Below, piece by piece: positions 6,504 through 8,629 of a stretch of DNA of 8,629 bases; position 1 is the first letter of the stretch, and every line of letters begins with the position of its first letter. The notes beneath the pieces were generated by a model that ran no database searches, had not been told where the DNA came from, and saw only the letters and a program-made list of their open reading frames with translations. Both the position numbers and the translations under genes were made by a program. Location of the stretch: positions 1,702 through 10,330 of the forward strand of contig PMOU01000068.1 in NCBI GenBank assembly GCA_003161205.1, read 5' to 3'. Source of the stretch: Actinomycetota bacterium. Lineage in GTDB: Bacteria > Actinomycetota > Actinomycetes > Streptosporangiales > Streptosporangiaceae.

Positions 6504-6907
6504 CAAGATGCCTCTCTTTTCGGGATCCGGGGAAGCTCGAGCGCGGATTGGTCCCATCCCGCCAGGGCGGTGGTACGGGCGTAGGTGCTGGTGAAAAACT
6601 CCAGCGCAGCCGCGTCCGGGTCGGTGCGGGCGAGGAGCTCGTCCCACGGCAGGACGAACTCGCCAGCACCGGGCACCCACCGGGCCTGCTGCGGATCGGG
6701 CCGTATCGTCTCCACCCCGGCCGGGGCGGGAGACAAGTAGGCGTAGAGCACGGCGTGAGGAGAGGCGGAGCTACCCGGCCAGAAACCGATCGCGAAGTTC
6801 TCCTGATCCTCGCCGAAAGCCTGGATCACCCCGGAACCCGGCCGCGCAGGCGCAGGCCGGCCGCTGAAGCGGGTGTGGTTCAGGTCGAATCCGCCCCAGC
6901 TGACCTG
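6503..6907 (-). pseudogene. C-terminal half of a DUF5996 family protein, 5' part deleted
   Basis: The minus-strand frame encodes VSWGGFDLNHTRFSGRPAP (from about 6904), then FAIGFWPG, VLYAYLSPAP, GEFVLPWDELLARTDPDAAA, LEFFTSTYA and GWDQSALE. These fit in order the second half of DUF5996 proteins, usually about 300 aa and of unknown function. The N-terminal half is missing: upstream the frame reads HPRHWYARSGQ and meets the stop of the kinase fragment at 6950-6952, leaving no room for it. A GTG at 6829 could start a 108-residue product, but this would lack conserved sequence that is still present upstream. The stop (TGA at 6505-6503) overlaps the cupin ATG, so the original gene was probably the partner of the cupin gene. 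DUF5996 recognition is from pattern memory. Confidence 0.65.
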
Positions 6908-6949
6908 GCCTGACCGCGCGTACCAATGGCGCGGGTGCCGCCGCTGTGA

Positions 6950-7513
6950 TCAGCCCGGCAGTACCGCCTCGACCAGCCAGCCGCCGTGCCGGGTCGGCCC
7001 GGCACGCCGCTGACCGCCCAGCTCGTGTATGCGTTCGCGCAGGCCGGCCAGCCCGCGGCCGGTGCCGGACAGGTTCGGCCGCTCCTGCACCGAGCGGTCG
7101 TTCTCCACGCGGATGGTCAGGCCCCTCCCGGAGCCGCTGACCAGCACCCGGACGGCCGCACCAGGGGCGTGGCGCAGCGCATTGGTGAGGCTTTCCTGGA
7201 CCACCCGGAAGGCGACGTGCGCCGCCGTGACGGCCACGCCGTCTCGGTCTCCTTCGAACCGGCAGGATACGTCCAGCCCGTTGCGGGCGGCTCTGGTCAC
7301 GATCTCCTCGATCATGGTCAGGTCGGGTCCGCCGACCTCCGTGCCCTCGAGCAGCTCCACCAGCCGGTGCAGGTCTTCCCGGCCTTGCCGGGCGGATTCG
7401 GCGATGGCGGTGAAGGCCTGCCGGGCCCGGTCCGGGTCGTGGTCGACGAGACGTTGCCCGGCGGCGGCCTGGATGACCATGACGCTGATCGCGTGGCCGA
7501 CGATGTCGTGCAG
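6950..7513 (-). pseudogene. truncated NarL-type sensor histidine kinase (part of HisKA_3 plus HATPase)
   Basis: The frame holds the C-terminal catalytic part of a two-component sensor kinase. The phospho-acceptor segment LHDIVGHAISVMVIQ starts at 7513, with its histidine at 7510-7508. Counting from the ATG at 7480, the N-box VVQESLTNALRHAP is at 93-106, the acidic VEND at 125-128 and the glycine box SGTGRGLAGLRERI at 138-151. The protein ends normally with GGWLVEAVLPG. Immediately before the H-box leucine the frame has TAA (7516-7514), and upstream (ITSAARE and before) no sensor or membrane domain is found in any frame. The only usable ATG (7480) lies after the histidine, so a product could not autophosphorylate in the usual way. 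No response-regulator gene is adjacent. It is most likely a degraded gene; a free ATPase-domain protein is a weaker alternative. Confidence 0.75.
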
Positions 7514-7757
7514 TTACTCGCGGGCCGCGGAGGTAATGCAGCCGGCCGCAAGAGGAATGCCGCTCCAAGTGCGTGTGCAGCTAGGAGGCGTACACCCGCC
7601 CCTGCTCGAGGACCTCGGCGAGCGGGTCGGCTCAGCTTCCTGATCCGCGCTCGGGACCGCATGTTCTGCGTAGCCTTCGACGCTGCTCCTGGGGCCTATG
7701 GGCCTGAGCCGGCTTGAAGCCTGCCGGCTGTCGGAGGGGTACGTTAGCATCGGTTTC
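7514..7757. other. non-coding stretch between kinase remnant and DUF6247-like gene
   Basis: No protein family was recognised here on either strand. On the minus strand a short frame reads DPLAEVLEQGRVYAS between stops (about 7584-7628). It has coding-like third positions but is too short to identify, and may be a scrap of the lost kinase 5' region or another gene. The right end (7707-7757) holds a 7-bp inverted repeat and a TAGCAT -10-like hexamer in front of the plus-strand gene pair. Confidence 0.5.
7707..7729. repeat. 7-bp inverted repeat upstream of the small gene pair
   Basis: AGCCGGC (7707-7713) and GCCGGCT (7723-7729) are exact inverted copies around a 9-nt spacer that contains TTGAAG. 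The site lies 29-51 bp before the ATG of the first gene of the pair, a position suited to an operator. GC-rich inverted repeats of this length can occur by chance in such DNA, so the role is tentative. Confidence 0.4.
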
Positions 7758-8108
7758 ATGAGCCATCTGCCGATATCCGGGGAGCAGCCGGTCGTGCCGC
7801 TGCCGGATCGCGAGCCTGCGGCAATCCGTGCGGCCGTGGCGCGTCTGGACCCGGCGGCTCTGGCGAGGTTCGAGGCCGACTGGACGGCGGCGACTGCACG
7901 CGCGCGGGATGAGTACAGCCTGCTTCCAGCCCGGTACTTCGTCGAGCACTGGTTTAACTGGGTTGCCGTAGCACGATGGCCGGAACTCGCGGCGCGGTTG
8001 CGTGCCTGCGAGCGCATCGTGGCCGAGTCGCCGGACCGTGCGGAGCGCCGGGCGGCTGCAGCAGAGATTAGCCAGATCCTGCGGCAGGCCGAGACCATCA
8101 GTGCATGA
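7758..8108 (+). CDS. DUF6247-like small protein, candidate antitoxin
   Basis: This 116-residue, largely helical, charged protein has the layout of DUF6247: a proline-containing N-terminus, then PAAIRAAVARLDPAALARFE (about 20-39), an alanine-rich helix TAATARARDEY (44-53) and a FVEHWFNWVAV helix (61-71). A second charged helical half follows (74-113). No helix-turn-helix or catalytic motif is visible. ATG 7758 is preferred over the in-frame ATG at 7698, since the conserved part starts after it and the extra 20 residues overlap the inverted repeat and promoter-like DNA. There is no ribosome site close to 7758, while TAGCAT at 7745-7750 lies 7 nt before it, so a leaderless transcript is plausible. 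The stop overlaps the next start as ATGA, typical of antitoxin-toxin pairs. The DUF call is from memory; the antitoxin role is inferred. Confidence 0.75.
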   Translation: MSHLPISGEQPVVPLPDREPAAIRAAVARLDPAALARFEADWTAATARARDEYSLLPARYFVEHWFNWVAVARWPELAARLRACERIVAESPDRAERRAAAAEISQILRQAETISA

Positions 8109-8383
8109 GCCACTGGACGTGGGAGTACGTCCCGGACGCGGCCAGTGTCGTGGGCGGGCTCACCCCGGCTCAGATTGACCAGGTGGAAGGCCTCGCGGCG
8201 CGGATCGCCGACGCTGTAGCGGTACGTCGGATCGGCACCCCCTTCGACGTGGTCGAAGCGGTGTCCAACGTGAAGAGCTACGGTGAGGGCCCTGTGATGA
8301 TCTGGTTCCTCGAGGATTACCGGGACGCTGTCGTCCTCGTGGTGCGGGTCCAGCACTTCGAGTTGCCTGATCCCGCCGGCTGA
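8105..8383 (+). CDS. small RelE-fold-like protein, candidate toxin
   Basis: This 92-residue protein is translated from an ATG that overlaps the stop of the DUF6247-like gene by 4 nt and has no ribosome site of its own, so its synthesis should depend on the upstream gene. The predicted layout is a strand (TWEYVPDA, 5-12), a helical region (LTPAQIDQVEGLAARIADAV, 19-38), then three to four strands at about 53-59 (VSNVKSY), 63-69 (PVMIWFL) and 75-86 (AVVLVVRVQHFE). This matches the beta-alpha-alpha-beta-beta-beta order of RelE/ParE toxins in outline. It is less basic than typical ribonuclease toxins, and no clear catalytic set can be pointed out; R80 and H84 on the last strand and the lone R41-R42 are candidates. 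The function is unproven. It could also be a non-toxic partner protein. Confidence 0.7.
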   Translation: MSHWTWEYVPDAASVVGGLTPAQIDQVEGLAARIADAVAVRRIGTPFDVVEAVSNVKSYGEGPVMIWFLEDYRDAVVLVVRVQHFELPDPAG

Positions 8384-8462
8384 CCGCAGCGGCGCGGGCG
8401 CTATGACCCAAGCCACTGCCCGGTGAGCCCGCCCGGTCAGTCGGCGGTGCCGCGCATAGCCG

Positions 8463-8629
8463 TCAGCAGCCCGTCGACAGGATGTGGTTGCCGCTGCCAT
8501 CGACCAGCAGGTACCTGCCGTCGGCCGACAGCCGGGCGTCGATGTCAGCGCCGCCGCCCGTGATCGGCGTGCTGCCGATCAGGGTCAGGGAGCCGTCCGG
8601 GTTGACGGCGTAGCTGGAGATGTTGCCCG
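8463..8629 (-). CDS. 3' end of a beta-propeller (lactonase/YncE-like) protein, partial
   Basis: The last 54 codons of a gene that enters from the right edge are visible. SSYAVNPDGSLTLIGSTPI and ARLSADGRYLLVDGSG show the repeated pattern of seven-bladed beta-propellers of the lactonase/YncE type: a strand with a VNPDGSLT turn, then an LSPDGRYLYV strand. These proteins are often secreted in actinobacteria; the signal peptide would lie outside the window. The frame ends at TGA (8465-8463) after GNHILSTGC, about 30 residues earlier than expected, since the usual closing strands (AFxVxGGxLTELPSSP type, ending PAGIVV) do not appear. Neither other frame restores them. The C-terminus therefore looks clipped, and the gene may be damaged or may have ended at a rearrangement point. 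Confidence 0.6.
   Translation of the reverse strand, partial: GNISSYAVNPDGSLTLIGSTPITGGGADIDARLSADGRYLLVDGSGNHILSTGC

Noticed and set aside
6009..6680. Extended start for the cupin gene (223 aa version)
   Set aside because: The extra 59 residues overlap the DUF5996 frame and look like an out-of-frame translation; ATG 6503 with TGATG coupling fits better.
7584..7628. Short minus-strand frame reading DPLAEVLEQGRVYAS
   Set aside because: It looks coding-like but is bounded by stops and too short to assign; not listed as a gene.
7514..8500. Long minus-strand open frame (328 codons)
   Set aside because: It covers the two coherent plus-strand genes and has a composition typical of an antisense shadow (S/R/A rich); only its last residues touch the kinase remnant.

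Overview
The window looks like chromosomal DNA of a high-GC actinobacterium. G+C is high throughout and third positions are strongly G/C. The proteins also point that way: a FadD-type ligase, a DUF6247-like protein, a DUF5996 remnant and a NarL-type kinase remnant, all common in Streptomyces, Streptosporangiales and relatives. The genus cannot be fixed from the sequence. No rRNA, tRNA, CRISPR array, insertion sequence or replication origin was seen.

Left part (1-4469, minus strand). Four tightly packed genes are read right to left: a crotonase (enoyl-CoA hydratase family), an acetoacetyl-CoA synthetase, a 3-hydroxyacyl-CoA dehydrogenase and a FadD-like acyl-CoA ligase that runs out of the window. 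Two junctions overlap by 1-4 nt and the third gap is 24 nt, so this is almost certainly one operon. It encodes acid activation (two ligases), hydration and 3-hydroxy oxidation of CoA thioesters. That suggests a beta-oxidation-like route for a short-chain, 3-keto or otherwise unusual carboxylic acid. The true substrate is not readable from the sequence.

Control region (4470-4845). A MarR-family regulator is divergent from the operon. The space between holds a striking 56-bp inverted repeat (24-bp arms, one mismatch, 8-nt centre). Each arm contains its own short palindrome of the form ACAGGAWTCCTGT, and the two are 33 bp apart. A TTGACA/CAGAAT promoter toward the operon lies inside it, and an extended -10 (TGC-TATAAC) toward marR lies beside it. 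The simplest reading is that the MarR protein binds both palindromes and controls both directions, perhaps released by a CoA thioester made by the operon.

Middle part (5307-7757). This is a zone of small or broken genes. It holds the C-terminal scrap of a HigB/RelE-like toxin just behind marR, an intact multi-pass membrane protein of unknown function, an intact cupin, the C-terminal half of a DUF5996 protein whose stop overlaps the cupin start, and the C-terminal part of a NarL-type histidine kinase that has a stop codon at its H-box. The two truncated genes lie back to back in one frame, which suggests a deletion fused them.

Right part (7758-8629). Two small plus-strand genes overlap by 4 nt. 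The first resembles DUF6247; the second looks like a compact RelE-fold protein. Together they look like an antitoxin-first toxin-antitoxin pair and are the best candidate here for a poorly described system. The window ends inside the 3' end of a minus-strand beta-propeller (lactonase-like) gene that seems to stop earlier than its family.
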